Positions 1 to 9,300 of a DNA stretch of 64,000 nucleotides are shown here, one piece after another (positions within the stretch are counted from its first letter, which is position 1; each line of letters opens with the position of its first letter). The notes under the pieces are model-generated. The model worked only from the letters and a program-made list of their open reading frames with translations, made no database searches and was not told where the DNA came from. Location: assembly GCA_038002745.1 (NCBI GenBank), contig JBBODD010000001.1, positions 434,001 through 498,000 of the forward strand, given 5' to 3'. The stretch comes from Bacillus sp. FSL H8-0547. GTDB lineage: Bacteria > Bacillota > Bacilli > Bacillales > Bacillaceae. A program made the translations under genes and the position numbers.

Positions 1-641
1 TGATGCTGATTTGTCTTGCGGCTGTTTATGTTGCATCTCTTGCGCTTGCCGTTCTCATCGTTTCTGCAGATGTGTTTCACGAAAATGAAAGTCCTTTTGT
101 CACTGCCCTTTCAGCTTACAATCTGCCCTTTTTCCCTCATGTTTTTAACGGGGCCATTATTATTGCAGGCTTTTCTGCGATGACGGCATCTTTGTTCGGC
201 GTAACCAACCTTCTTGTCATTTTGGCAGACGATGGCGACGCACCGGCCTTTTTTTCCAAAAAGAGCAGGAAATTAAAAGACCTGCCGCTGCCTTCTCTTG
301 GACTTGCCGTCATCGGTCTGATTGCTTCTATTATTACAGCACTGCTATTGCCCGGGAAAATTTATGAGTATATTACAACGGCAGCTGGCATTCTGCTTTT
401 ATACAACTGGTTCTTCATTGTGATCTCGTCGCTTAAGCTGCTGAAGCAATCCGTTCTCATGAAGATTGCCTCCTGGACCGGCCTTGTGCTGATTGTGTTT
501 GCTGTCAGCGGAACCCTGCTTGATCATGAAGTAAGACCGGGATTTTATGTAAGCCTGCTTTTTGTGATGATCATAGCAATTGTCTGTCTGTTTATGAAGA
601 AAAAATGGAAAGTGAAAAAGACAACGCCTAAATATTTTTAA
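1..641 (+). CDS. Amino acid permease, C-terminal part (5' end outside window)
   Basis: The reading frame is already open at the left edge, so only the last 212 or so residues are visible. They contain about five to six hydrophobic membrane segments separated by short polar loops and end in a lysine-rich cytoplasmic tail. The stretch with GFSAMTASLFGVTNLL followed by a charged loop and LPLPSLGLAVIGL resembles the second half of APC-superfamily amino-acid permeases (GABA/YvbW-like), which are about 440-450 residues long. It would take up an amino acid in symport with a cation at the cytoplasmic membrane; the substrate cannot be read from this half. The next gene begins 14 bases after the stop, so the two may be co-transcribed. 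Confidence 0.7.
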   Translation, partial: MLICLAAVYVASLALAVLIVSADVFHENESPFVTALSAYNLPFFPHVFNGAIIIAGFSAMTASLFGVTNLLVILADDGDAPAFFSKKSRKLKDLPLPSLGLAVIGLIASIITALLLPGKIYEYITTAAGILLLYNWFFIVISSLKLLKQSVLMKIASWTGLVLIVFAVSGTLLDHEVRPGFYVSLLFVMIIAIVCLFMKKKWKVKKTTPKYF

Positions 642-655
642 GGAAGGTGCGAAAC

Positions 656-1069
656 ATGGCAAATGCCAAAAAAGAGCAGGCAACAACCGAGGATGCAGTC
701 CTGCTGATGTTCCTCTCGCTTGCAGAGAATGACGGGATTGAAATGAATGTCACACTGAATGTACAGGGCACACTGGTTTCGGGGGTATTAATCGGTTCCA
801 GGGCTTATTACGACGGAATTACAGAATCCGCTCATCATCTCCGCGATGACACAATGTCACGCATTATCGGAAAGCGGTTTGAAGATTTAAAAGACGAATA
901 TGTGAAACAAAAACAAGAGCAGGGTGATAAAAAAGCAGACGAACAAGAACCTCCTGCTTATATCCACCTGAGAAATGCAAAATATCAGCATACGCAGCCG
1001 GCCAATCCGGCATGGTGGCGGGGGAAAGTTTCATCAGTTGATGCTTTTTCTTTTGATTCGTTAATATGA
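656..1069 (+). CDS. gvpU: GvpU-like gas vesicle accessory protein
   Basis: A soluble protein of 137 residues when started at the ATG at 656, which sits 8 bases after a good AGGAAGG ribosome site; an in-frame GTG at 647 lies inside that site and is unlikely. The body (ENDGIEMNVTLNVQGTLVSG, then a glutamine/lysine-rich linker and a C-terminal WWRGKVSSVDAFSF motif) resembles GvpU, a small accessory protein of Bacillus gas-vesicle clusters whose role is poorly defined. No other gvp gene (no GvpA shell protein, GvpF/L or GvpN) is visible here, so this is an orphan or has a different job. The stop codon TGA is formed by the first bases of a repeated ATGAGGCTGGGACA element. The name is from memory of the family and is moderately secure. 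Confidence 0.6.
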   Translation: MANAKKEQATTEDAVLLMFLSLAENDGIEMNVTLNVQGTLVSGVLIGSRAYYDGITESAHHLRDDTMSRIIGKRFEDLKDEYVKQKQEQGDKKADEQEPPAYIHLRNAKYQHTQPANPAWWRGKVSSVDAFSFDSLI

Positions 1070-1160
1070 GGCTGGGACATCACTGTTTTAGCCATAAAAA
1101 ACCGGACTAGGGTATAGCAGCTAGTTCGGTTTTGTTATGTTAAAGGACTAAAATAGATTC
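1066..1160 (+). repeat. ATGAGGCTGGGACA-hairpin repeat, solo copy
   Basis: The core ATGAGGCTGGGACA (1066-1079) is followed after 18 bases by a hairpin with arms 1098-1110 and 1121-1133 and then TTATGTT...GGACTAAAATA. The same order (core, hairpin of different sequence, TTATGTT, GGA-TAAAATA) occurs at the left end of the insertion element at 30.7 kb, and the core recurs inverted at its right end. The hairpin followed by a T-rich run probably acts as a terminator for gvpU. This copy looks like a solo or end remnant of that element class. The remainder of the gap up to 1297 holds no gene that I can support. Confidence 0.65.
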
Positions 1161-1297
1161 CCATTTGCAGGTATCAATCGCCTTAGTGGCACCACTTTTT
1201 TCAGAAATGGATGCTCGTCGTGGCGGTATTCGATGTAGTGGCGCCATATCTGAACCCGTTATAATATGTTTTGGCCTGCCTTTTTTTTCACGAAAAA

Positions 1298-1323
1298 AAA
1301 GCATCCTTTTCAGAATGCTTTTT
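1298..1323 (-). terminator. Terminator of the MFS exporter gene
   Basis: On the minus strand AAAAAGCAT, a 10-nt loop and ATGCTTTTTTTT form a U-tailed hairpin that overlaps the stop codon of the exporter. Confidence 0.75.
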
Positions 1324-2554
1324 AGAAAAATTTCGGTTTCAGCGGTTTGGGTTTTGCTTTAAAGTTTTTAAAAACAAAGATCAAAAGCAGAATGCCTGCA
1401 CAGCCTGCTGCGATAAAGGAAATCGTTAAGTAATTTTTCATAACAGCCGTCATGATCGGCGGGCCGGCTGCTACTCCTATAAACCTTGCTGAGCTGTAAA
1501 AAGAAGAAATCGTTCCTCTCTCTTCTTTTTCGATGTTTTCTGTAACCATCGCATCCAGGGTTGGCAGCATGGCGCCAATCGCGAGGCCGGCGATGCTGGT
1601 CACGAGAAACAGCAAAAACCATTCATCCTTCACAAAGCCAACAAATGCCGTACTAATCGATAAAATGACGAGGCAGAGCATCGTGATCGTTCTCATCACT
1701 TTCACATTTCCTTTAATCGTTTTCCCTGTAACATACGCTGAGATGCAAAGGACAAGCAGCGGGATAGCCAGCATAAATCCTTTTTTAATGCCAGTCACAC
1801 CGTACTCCTTTTCCAGATAATCGGACAAAAAGTACAAGATGGAAAACAGAATAAGCATGATAAAAGCACCGAGCATAAAAACCAGATACAGCCATTTCCC
1901 TTCTTTTTTAAACGTTTTTCTCGTTTTTGACAGGAACTCGCTGAAAGCAGGCGGTGTTTCTGTCTTTTTCGGCACCTTCACGAAAAAAAAGACCAAAACA
2001 ATAGAAATCAGGCTGAAAAAAGAGATTGAAAAGAATGGAACAAACCACAGAATTGATGCAAAAAATGAACCGATGATTGGACTCAGCACTTTGCCGAATG
2101 TATTTGATGTTTCAATAATTCCAAGACATGAGCTTGTCTTTTCGTCATCATTTTTATACAAGTCACCGACAAGCGGCAAGATGATTGGCGACGCACCCGC
2201 TGCCCCTATGCCTTGCAGAACCCTGCCGACAATGATCAGCAGATAGGGATCCGGCAGTTTCCAGGAGGCAAACCCGGCAATAAGCCCTCCAATCATGGCA
2301 ATGATCAAGCTTGGTATGATTACTGCTTTTCTTCCTGCCCGGTCTGAAAGATACCCTGCAATCGGAATGAGGATGATGGAAGCGATGGAATAGCTTGTGA
2401 TAACCATACTGGACTGAAAAGAGGTAATGCCCACCTCTTTTTCAAAAACCGGCAAAACGGGGATCAGCATGGAATTTCCAAGGGTCATGACCAAAGGGAT
2501 GGAAGCCATGCTGATTAAGCACCAAATACTTACCTTCTTACATTGTTCAGCCAT
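1322..2554 (-). CDS. MFS multidrug-type efflux transporter
   Basis: A 410-residue membrane protein with about 12 hydrophobic segments. The loop after segment 2 reads GYLSDRAGRKAVII, the MFS signature between helices 2 and 3, and GRVLQGIGAAGASPI in helix 4-5 is the motif C-like antiporter signature, so this is most likely a proton-driven drug:H+ antiporter of the DHA1 group (YvmA/YfmO-like). It starts at ATG 2554 after GAGGTG with seven bases of spacing. It is a stand-alone gene with its own terminator and is divergent from the small yozQ-like gene. The substrate cannot be predicted. Confidence 0.85.
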   Translation of the reverse strand: MAEQCKKVSIWCLISMASIPLVMTLGNSMLIPVLPVFEKEVGITSFQSSMVITSYSIASIILIPIAGYLSDRAGRKAVIIPSLIIAMIGGLIAGFASWKLPDPYLLIIVGRVLQGIGAAGASPIILPLVGDLYKNDDEKTSSCLGIIETSNTFGKVLSPIIGSFFASILWFVPFFSISFFSLISIVLVFFFVKVPKKTETPPAFSEFLSKTRKTFKKEGKWLYLVFMLGAFIMLILFSILYFLSDYLEKEYGVTGIKKGFMLAIPLLVLCISAYVTGKTIKGNVKVMRTITMLCLVILSISTAFVGFVKDEWFLLFLVTSIAGLAIGAMLPTLDAMVTENIEKEERGTISSFYSSARFIGVAAGPPIMTAVMKNYLTISFIAAGCAGILLLIFVFKNFKAKPKPLKPKFF

Positions 2555-2704
2555 AGCCGCACCTCATATCAGAATATACGCTGCAAAATGCTTTTTAAAA
2601 TGACTGTATTAGTGTTTCCTTTTGATGATGAATTATGTGCTGTGAATGGTTTGCCCCATCCTGGAGCAATCTAATATCGAACGAACGATGCGGAGGTGTC
2701 AAAT

Positions 2705-2863
2705 ATGAAAAAGCAGCCATCAGAAGAGCTTGCAGGAAGACAGTTTGAGGTTTCTGACTATGAAGGAAAATCCCAGCTTGAAAAAGGCCTTGCAGAGACG
2801 CACGAACAGGTCAGTGATGATTACTACGAAGGTACAATTGATCAGGAAAACAGCAAAAAATAA
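2705..2863 (+). CDS. yozQ: YozQ-like small protein (DUF4025)
   Basis: A 52-residue hydrophilic, acidic protein starting at ATG 2705 behind GGAGGTG. The central sequence GLAETHEQVSDDYYEGTID matches what I recall of the YozQ/DUF4025 family of Bacillus, small proteins of unknown role. It is too short for most ORF callers but has a ribosome site, a plausible codon pattern and its own terminator. It is convergent with the pullulanase gene, with which it shares the hairpin at 2866-2886. Confidence 0.7.
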   Translation: MKKQPSEELAGRQFEVSDYEGKSQLEKGLAETHEQVSDDYYEGTIDQENSKK

Positions 2864-2865
2864 AA

Positions 2866-2893
2866 CCAGACGGAACTTCCGTCTGGTCTTTTA
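2866..2893. terminator. Bidirectional terminator between yozQ and pullulanase
   Basis: CCAGACGG, loop AACTT and CCGTCTGG form a GC-rich stem flanked by T-rich sequence on the plus strand and A-rich on the other side, ending both convergent genes. Confidence 0.8.
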
Positions 2894-5800
2894 TCACGCT
2901 ATGGTTGCTTTTCTGCGAATAAGGAAATAGGATCCTGCTCCCGCAGCAACCGCTGCAGCTCCGATCAGTATCAGCAGATAATGATTGGTCGCAGTCGCCG
3001 GCAGTGAGCTTCCGCCTGATTGATTATCTGACTTGGCTGGAACTGCTGCTTCCTGCTCATCTTCCGATTTCTCTGAAGCGGAAGGCTTTTTTTGTTCGTT
3101 CTTTTTTGGTTCAGCCGGTTTCACTTCAGGCTTTTCCGGCTTGTTTGGCTTTGGAGCAGGCGGTGCCGGATCTTTAGGGCCATTTGTCTTTTCATCGCTT
3201 ACTTTAATAACAACCGCAGTCAGAGGTTTGATTGTGATTGAATCTTTTTTCAGCTTAAAGCCTGATTCTTTCTTAACCTTTTCTGCTCCTGCCTCGTCGT
3301 TATCCGCGACAACGGTTCCTTTCCGAAGATCTTCAGAAAGCGTCAGGGTTCTTTCTTTTGAGTCTGCATTGACAAACACAGAGTACTCTTCTTTTTTGTC
3401 CGAAGAGACAGCTTTGTATCCGATCATCAAATCAGATGCCTGTATCTCGGGAGCTTCAATCATCGTTACGTTAGAATCAACGAGGTCTTTGCTGCCGAGT
3501 CTGAAGGCGTCAGTTGATTTTCTAAGTTCAATAAGACCTGCTGTGTATTCGCGAGTTGTACTGTTAATCGGATACGCACCCGCATCTGTTGCTTTAGTCC
3601 AGTCAAATTTGTTAATGGCATCAGACGAGTCATAGGAATCATGAATGAAGTAGCCGAAAGATTTTCCTGTCTCATCCTTGAGTTCATGGAACTTCTGTTC
3701 AGGCATTCCCTCGCCAAGCCACTGTTTTGTCCGTCCATATTCCTGTCCTGCATGAAGGAAGGCTGTTCCCTGTGAAGTGAGGATCATCGCGTTTCCAAGA
3801 CGGATTCTGTCATGGATTTCCTGGTTGTTCTCAGGAACCGCAGGATCTTTTTTGATGGATTGAGCGATAACATCATACAATGGAAGATTGTCATGCGCTT
3901 CAATATATTGCACCATGTCGCCGGGATCGTCAGCCGGTGTATTCGTTGGCTGGCCTTTGATGTTTTTCAATATAAGGTCAATGCTTCTCGCGCCGCCTGT
4001 AAGGAATCGCGGTTCACCTTCAGAACCGAATCCGGACTTCAGCTCGTTTCGGATCTCATCAGAGAAAACGCCGACATCATTCGTTTTGTTCATCCAGTCC
4101 TGATCGGCACCTTTACCGGCAAGCGCAGGATCTGAAAGCTGTCCTCCGAATGTTCTCCAGCCTTCTCCGATGAAAAGGGCATCCTTATTGATATCGGCAG
4201 CTGCATTGTACGCATTTTGGATGGAATCATAAGTGGCATCTCCCATCATGTCAAAACGCATGCCGTCAATCTTATACTCTTCAAACCAGTATTTAACCGA
4301 ATCAATCATCAATTTTTCAGCCATGTAATGGTTTGTCGCAAGGTTATTGCCAAACCCGCCGATGAAATTGCCGTTTGCATCCTGAAACGCGTAGTAATTC
4401 GGAACAATGTCATTCAGCATGCTTGCCTTGGCCATGTGCGTGTAAACAACATCGAGGACAACACCCATGCCTGCATCATGAACAGCATCAATTAAGCCTT
4501 TCAGCTCTTTAATTCTAAGCTCCGGATCTGCCGCATTTTTTGAATAAGCTCCGTCCGGTGAAAAATAGCTGTGAGGGTCATAGCCCCAGTTGTACTCGTT
4601 ATTTGCTGCAGAATATTCCATTTCTCTCTGTCTCATGTTCGTTTCATCGCCGTAGTACCAGGCCATCACAGGGAGAAGCTGAACGTGCGTTACACCAAGT
4701 GATTTAATGTACTCAAGCTTGTCTTTAAACGCATCGTACGTTCCCCACTCTGACGTCAAATCGCCTTCAATGGAAGGATCAGATGTGAAATCTCTGACGT
4801 GAATCTCCCATATGACAGCATCTTCTTTCTTTTCATAGCCGTCAATTTTTGCAAAATCAAGTCCCGCAGGATCTGTGCCTGCAAGGTCTACGATGGCCGC
4901 TTTACCAACAAGATCCCCGTCAGGTCCTGCTTCACCTTTCGTGTTGACCGTAAAAGGCGCCATTGATTTTGCATACGGATCAAGAACTTTCTTTGTTTCC
5001 CCTCCGTTAGTCACCTCGTACTGATAGTAATATCCTTTTAGGTCACTGATTCCAAGTTCGCCCGGTTTAGCTTCAACAGACCAGACTCCTTTGTCCCCCA
5101 TCGTTAAATCAAGTTTGCCGATTTCTTTAGATGCATCGTTTTTATCGTAAAATACAGCTGTCACTTTGCTTGCTTTAGGAGCCCAGAGCTTCAAAACAGC
5201 ATTCCCGCCGCTGTAAGCTGCTCCAAGGTCATCGCCTTCATAGGAATAAAGCTCATCAATCATTCTCCAGCCTCTTGTGGCCGTCACAGTCTTTGTTCCG
5301 TATGCAACCGTATAGGCATCGCCGCTCAGCTCACTGCCAACGGTTACTTCAACCGTTGAAGGAGACGTGATTTTAGCGCTTTGAACCGTCACTTCAGCCC
5401 CGGTTTCATCTTTTACTTTTATAGAAGAGAGCAGCTCTTCCTCCGTTAATCCTTCCGTTCTTGTTAAACCAAGAAGCAGTTTTTGGCTTGACGTGATTTC
5501 AGCGCTTATAATCGCCACTGGATTTTCCCACTGGGAGGATGTGTACACTGTATCATCTGCATTTTTAATCCAAAGATGATTATACTCTTCAAGCATCGTA
5601 AACACTTTATCGCCGCCGGTTTTCTCGCCCGTGATCCGGTTTACAACAAGAAATCCTAATTTTTTGGCGCCTTCTTTGACTTTTACATCAATATAGCGGC
5701 CGTGTTCATCTGTTTGCTCATCTGTAAACGGGACAGCATCCTTCGGCCATTCCTTCGGTGCTTCCGCAACGTCTTCCCATAACCATAATCCCAGATCCTT

Positions 5801-5956
5801 GTAGTTCTTATCATCCTTTACATAATGAATTCTCACGGTGTTCTCAGGAACATCCGGATCTTTTTCAGCAGCTTTTGCAGCCGGCAGCTGCAATGAAGGG
5901 AATATCATTCCAAGCAATAAAACAAAAACCAATGCACTTTTTACCCATTTCGGCAT
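2894..5956 (-). CDS. pulA: Secreted, cell-wall-anchored type I pullulanase
   Basis: 1020 residues. An N-terminal signal peptide (1-30, cut after AKAA) is followed by a CBM41-type starch-binding module (about 37-145), a small beta domain (about 147-230), a CBM48 (about 245-335) and a GH13_14 catalytic barrel (about 375-815). The pullulanase signature YNWGYDPHSYFSPDGAYS is at about 455-472; region I is DVVYTH (502-507); the nucleophile is Asp569 in GMRFD, the acid/base Glu598 in GEGW, the third acid Asp689 in EAHDN. After a beta domain comes a Pro/Lys/Glu-rich wall-spanning stretch (921-980), LPATA (985-989), a hydrophobic segment and RRK, i.e. a sortase-type anchor with Ala instead of Gly. It would hydrolyse alpha-1,6 branches of pullulan or starch outside the cell. 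ATG 5956 follows a GGGGG-type ribosome site. Promoter and operators lie at 6015-6076. Confidence 0.93.
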   Translation of the reverse strand: MPKWVKSALVFVLLLGMIFPSLQLPAAKAAEKDPDVPENTVRIHYVKDDKNYKDLGLWLWEDVAEAPKEWPKDAVPFTDEQTDEHGRYIDVKVKEGAKKLGFLVVNRITGEKTGGDKVFTMLEEYNHLWIKNADDTVYTSSQWENPVAIISAEITSSQKLLLGLTRTEGLTEEELLSSIKVKDETGAEVTVQSAKITSPSTVEVTVGSELSGDAYTVAYGTKTVTATRGWRMIDELYSYEGDDLGAAYSGGNAVLKLWAPKASKVTAVFYDKNDASKEIGKLDLTMGDKGVWSVEAKPGELGISDLKGYYYQYEVTNGGETKKVLDPYAKSMAPFTVNTKGEAGPDGDLVGKAAIVDLAGTDPAGLDFAKIDGYEKKEDAVIWEIHVRDFTSDPSIEGDLTSEWGTYDAFKDKLEYIKSLGVTHVQLLPVMAWYYGDETNMRQREMEYSAANNEYNWGYDPHSYFSPDGAYSKNAADPELRIKELKGLIDAVHDAGMGVVLDVVYTHMAKASMLNDIVPNYYAFQDANGNFIGGFGNNLATNHYMAEKLMIDSVKYWFEEYKIDGMRFDMMGDATYDSIQNAYNAAADINKDALFIGEGWRTFGGQLSDPALAGKGADQDWMNKTNDVGVFSDEIRNELKSGFGSEGEPRFLTGGARSIDLILKNIKGQPTNTPADDPGDMVQYIEAHDNLPLYDVIAQSIKKDPAVPENNQEIHDRIRLGNAMILTSQGTAFLHAGQEYGRTKQWLGEGMPEQKFHELKDETGKSFGYFIHDSYDSSDAINKFDWTKATDAGAYPINSTTREYTAGLIELRKSTDAFRLGSKDLVDSNVTMIEAPEIQASDLMIGYKAVSSDKKEEYSVFVNADSKERTLTLSEDLRKGTVVADNDEAGAEKVKKESGFKLKKDSITIKPLTAVVIKVSDEKTNGPKDPAPPAPKPNKPEKPEVKPAEPKKNEQKKPSASEKSEDEQEAAVPAKSDNQSGGSSLPATATNHYLLILIGAAAVAAGAGSYFLIRRKATIA

Positions 5957-6014
5957 GTCTCAACCCCCATTATGAATAGCTTGACCTCTATAAAACGATG
6001 AATCTGCGCAGGTG

Positions 6015-6041
6015 CGCAAACGTTTCCATAAAGCGTTTACA
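6015..6041 (-). promoter_or_regulatory. Two tandem cre-like (CcpA/LacI-family) operators
   Basis: Read on the gene's strand, TGTAAACGCTTTAT (6041-6028) and TGGAAACGTTTGCG (6028-6015) lie back to back. Against the catabolite-responsive-element consensus TGWAANCGNTNWCA the first fits at 12 of 14 positions and the second at 11. They begin where transcription should start and extend downstream, an arrangement typical of repression by CcpA or by a LacI-family sugar regulator such as MalR. This suits a starch-degrading enzyme. Confidence 0.65.
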
Positions 6042-6047
6042 TATTTA

Positions 6048-6076
6048 ATTAAAAGGAAATTGTCATCTTGTGTCAA
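6048..6076 (-). promoter_or_regulatory. Sigma-A promoter of the pullulanase gene
   Basis: On the minus strand, TTGACA (6076-6071), a 17-base spacer and TTTAAT (6053-6048) match the sigma-A consensus at 11 of 12 positions. Transcription would start near 6040, just inside the operators, leaving a leader of about 85 nt. The remainder of the gap, 6077-6290, is AT-rich and holds the upstream region of the giant gene: TAGACA at 6242 and TAGTAT at 6267 are 19 bases apart and only weakly promoter-like, and GATAAGGTA at 6260-6268 weakly resembles a sigma-K -10 element. Confidence 0.7.
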
Positions 6077-6303
6077 TGTTTTTTTGAATTTTCAAGTTAT
6101 TTTGCCGCTCTTTTATTTTCAGTTAAACTGCTCCTTTTCCTCCGTTGTCCATTCTCCTCATCTTAAGCAAACAGCCTGTCACCCTTGTTCTAATAAGCGA
6201 ATAGAATAAATCGTTATCATTTTTCGGAAGGAATCAGGGTATAGACATTTTGTCTGCCCGATAAGGTAGTATAGGTGATTACATTTTTGAGGGGAGCAAT
6301 GGA

Positions 6304-9300
6304 ATGGCATTTCCATCGAATACACAGTTTCAGCCGATCATTCTTGACGGGCAGCCGATTTTCGACGTGGTGGGAGATGAGTCGCCTGTATCAACTGATA
6401 TAGTAGGCAACACGACTTTTCCAGCCGCGTATGTTGCATATGACGGTACGGCAATTTATTTCAGGATTCGTGTCAACGGGGATCCGAGAAATTCTCAAAA
6501 TACGGGATTTGCAAACTTCGGGTGGGGGATTTTGATTAATACATCGGGCACTCCCGGGGTTTATAATTGGCTGTCAAACGTAAACGGCCTCGATAATTCC
6601 ATTAACCTGGTCCAAAACACACAGCAGGTTTTTAACTCATGGAACGATCCGGCGGAAGGAACGAATGGCCGCGGTGCGCCCAACGTCAGAATTCCGATTG
6701 TAAACTTCGATGTGGCGAGAGTCACGCTTACAAATGACGGATCTAATTTTGGCGGTAATCCTGATTACTTTATTGATTTTCAGTTTTCTGCCGCACAATT
6801 TTTTCAGACGCTTGGCATTACGGCGAATTCGCCGCTGCAGTTCATTATTTTCTCTTCAGCTAATGCAAATAATTATAATAAAGACTCCTTAAGAACGTCA
6901 GAAGGATTTCAGTTTATTGATGCTTTGACAGATCCTGTTACTCCAAATGATGTAGACATTCGTGCAAAGCTTGCTGCATCTAAAATCATTACATTTGGTC
7001 CTGCGTCTGTTGTAACAGGAAGCATCGCCACTTGGAATCAGACGGTAACTGTTACGAACACAGGCCGCTCTCTTGCAAGGTCTGTTACAGCGGCGGATGT
7101 TTTTGGGATTGATCAGCTTGCGTCTGTCACAAACATTGCGGCTTCAGCAGGTACAGCCGTTTTTAATGCTTCCACGCGGACCTTGTCCTGGAATATTGGA
7201 AATTTAGCTGCAGGGCAATCCGTTACATTGACTTATACCGTTACAGGTACGTTTACTTCAGCTGGCACTAGAAGGCTTAATACCGTAACAGCCTCGGGAA
7301 TTGATGATCTAACCGGTGCCCAGCTTGCCAATGCGGTTGCTTTTAACGATATCACGGTGACAGCTGCAGCCTCATTTACAGGCCAGGTGACTTCAGGGCA
7401 GACAGGTCTGCCTCTCTCAAACGTGACCGTTCAGCTGCGCAATTCAAACAATGTGCTTGTCGGAACAGCAGCAACTAATGCACAGGGAAATTACAGCTTC
7501 ACCCAGCTTTCTCCGGGCACTTATACACTAACCTTTATACAAGCCGGTTTTACGACACTGACGCAATCTGCGGCAGTTGCCGCCGGACAGACACAGGTAG
7601 TCAATGTCATTCTCCAGCCGGTCCCGGGAACTCTTACAGGAACGGTTTCGGCTCAGGGAGGGACACCAATTGCGGGTTCAGTGCTGAGATTGACTGACCA
7701 GTTTAACACCGTGATTGCGACCGTCACGACAAATGCAAGCGGTCAGTATACCATTACAGGCATACCGCCCGGTCAATATACACTCTCAGCCAGCGCTTCA
7801 AATTTCCAGTCACAAACGCGCGGAACGACCATTGTTTCCGGACAGACAACGACAGAAAACTTTACGCTTGCCCCATCACCGGGTACCGTCACTGGGACTG
7901 TAACGGCAAATGGCGGCACGCCTGTTCAAGGTGCGCTCGTGGAAATACTCGATGGAGCAAACAATATCATCGCTCAGACCGTGACAAATGCAAGCGGACA
8001 GTACACAGTCAGCCAGCTTTCGCCTGGCACTTACCAGTTGCGCGTTACAGCTGCGAATTTCCAGACCAGCCTTCTTGGTTTTACAGTTGCAGCCGGCCAG
8101 ATAACTACTCAGAATGTGGTGCTTCAGCCCTCACCAGGAACGCTGAGCGGCACGGTCACAGATGCAGCCACTGGAGCCGTTCTCTCCGGAACATCTGTAG
8201 CAGTTGTGAATCAAAGCGGAGCAACGGTCGCTTCTGTCCAGACAAATGCACAGGGTCAGTTTACCATTTCAAATTTGGCTCCTGGAACGTACTCGGTCAC
8301 GTTCGGCCATGCGGGCTACGCAAGTCTTACCACCGGTGCTGTTGTTCAGCCGAATGCCACGGTCACTTTGAATGTATCTTTAGACCGGATTGTCGGAGTC
8401 ATCAGCGGAACCGTGACAGACAGCCAGGGCGGAGCGATTGCCAATGCGACCGTTAATGTCTTTTTAAATAATAGTTTGGTTGCATCTGTTAATACAAACC
8501 AAAATGGAACCTATACCATCCCTAACCTCGCACCTGGAAATTACACGGTTTCCGCTACAGCTCAAAATTTCCAAACACAGGTGCAGGGAGTGCAAGTTGT
8601 TGGTTTCCAGACATCCACTGCCAACTTTTCACTTTCTCCTGATCCCGGATCTCTAACTGGCACTGTTACCGCAAATGGCGGGACTCCTGTTCCGGGAAGT
8701 GTCATCAATGTGCGTACAGCAGCCGGCGGAGCTGTCATTGCTACTGTTATTACTGATCAGAATGGAACGTATCTTGTTTCAAATCTTGCGCCCGGGACTT
8801 ACTTTGTCTCTGCTTCTGCACAGGATTTCCAAACTCAGACTCAAGGTGTTTCTATCCAGCCGAATCAGACGGCTGCCGTCAGTTTCACTCTTGTACCTAA
8901 TCCGGTCTCTATAACCGGTACAGTTATCAGTCAGCAGACGGGGCAGCCGATTGCCGGTGCTCAAATAGAAGTGAGAATTCTCGATGCCAATGGTGCGGTC
9001 GTGACCACTCTGTTCACTGATCTGCAAGGCACGTTCCAGGCACAGCAGCTTGCACCCGGGACCTACACAGTCGCAGCAGGAGCTTCAGGGTTTCAGACAA
9101 ACATTGCGTCTGTGACCATTCCTCCGGGCGGTCAGGCAAATTTGACCATCACTCTTGCGCCTAACCCCGGTTTTATCACAGGGACGGTTTCAAGCGGCGG
9201 TAATCCTGTTTCCGGAGCTTCTGTCAGTGTGGTCGATCAAAACAACGTTCAAATTCAGTCCGTCCTTACAGACAGTCAGGGAACTTATACAGCCTCCGGT

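Noticed and set aside
1165-1362. 65-residue frame in the gap before the MFS gene
   Set aside because: No ribosome site and it runs through the terminator hairpin of the minus-strand gene.
3033-3635. Plus-strand frame of 200 residues opposite pullulanase
   Set aside because: Ser/Phe-rich antisense of the Pro/Lys/Glu-rich wall region and linker; no ribosome site.
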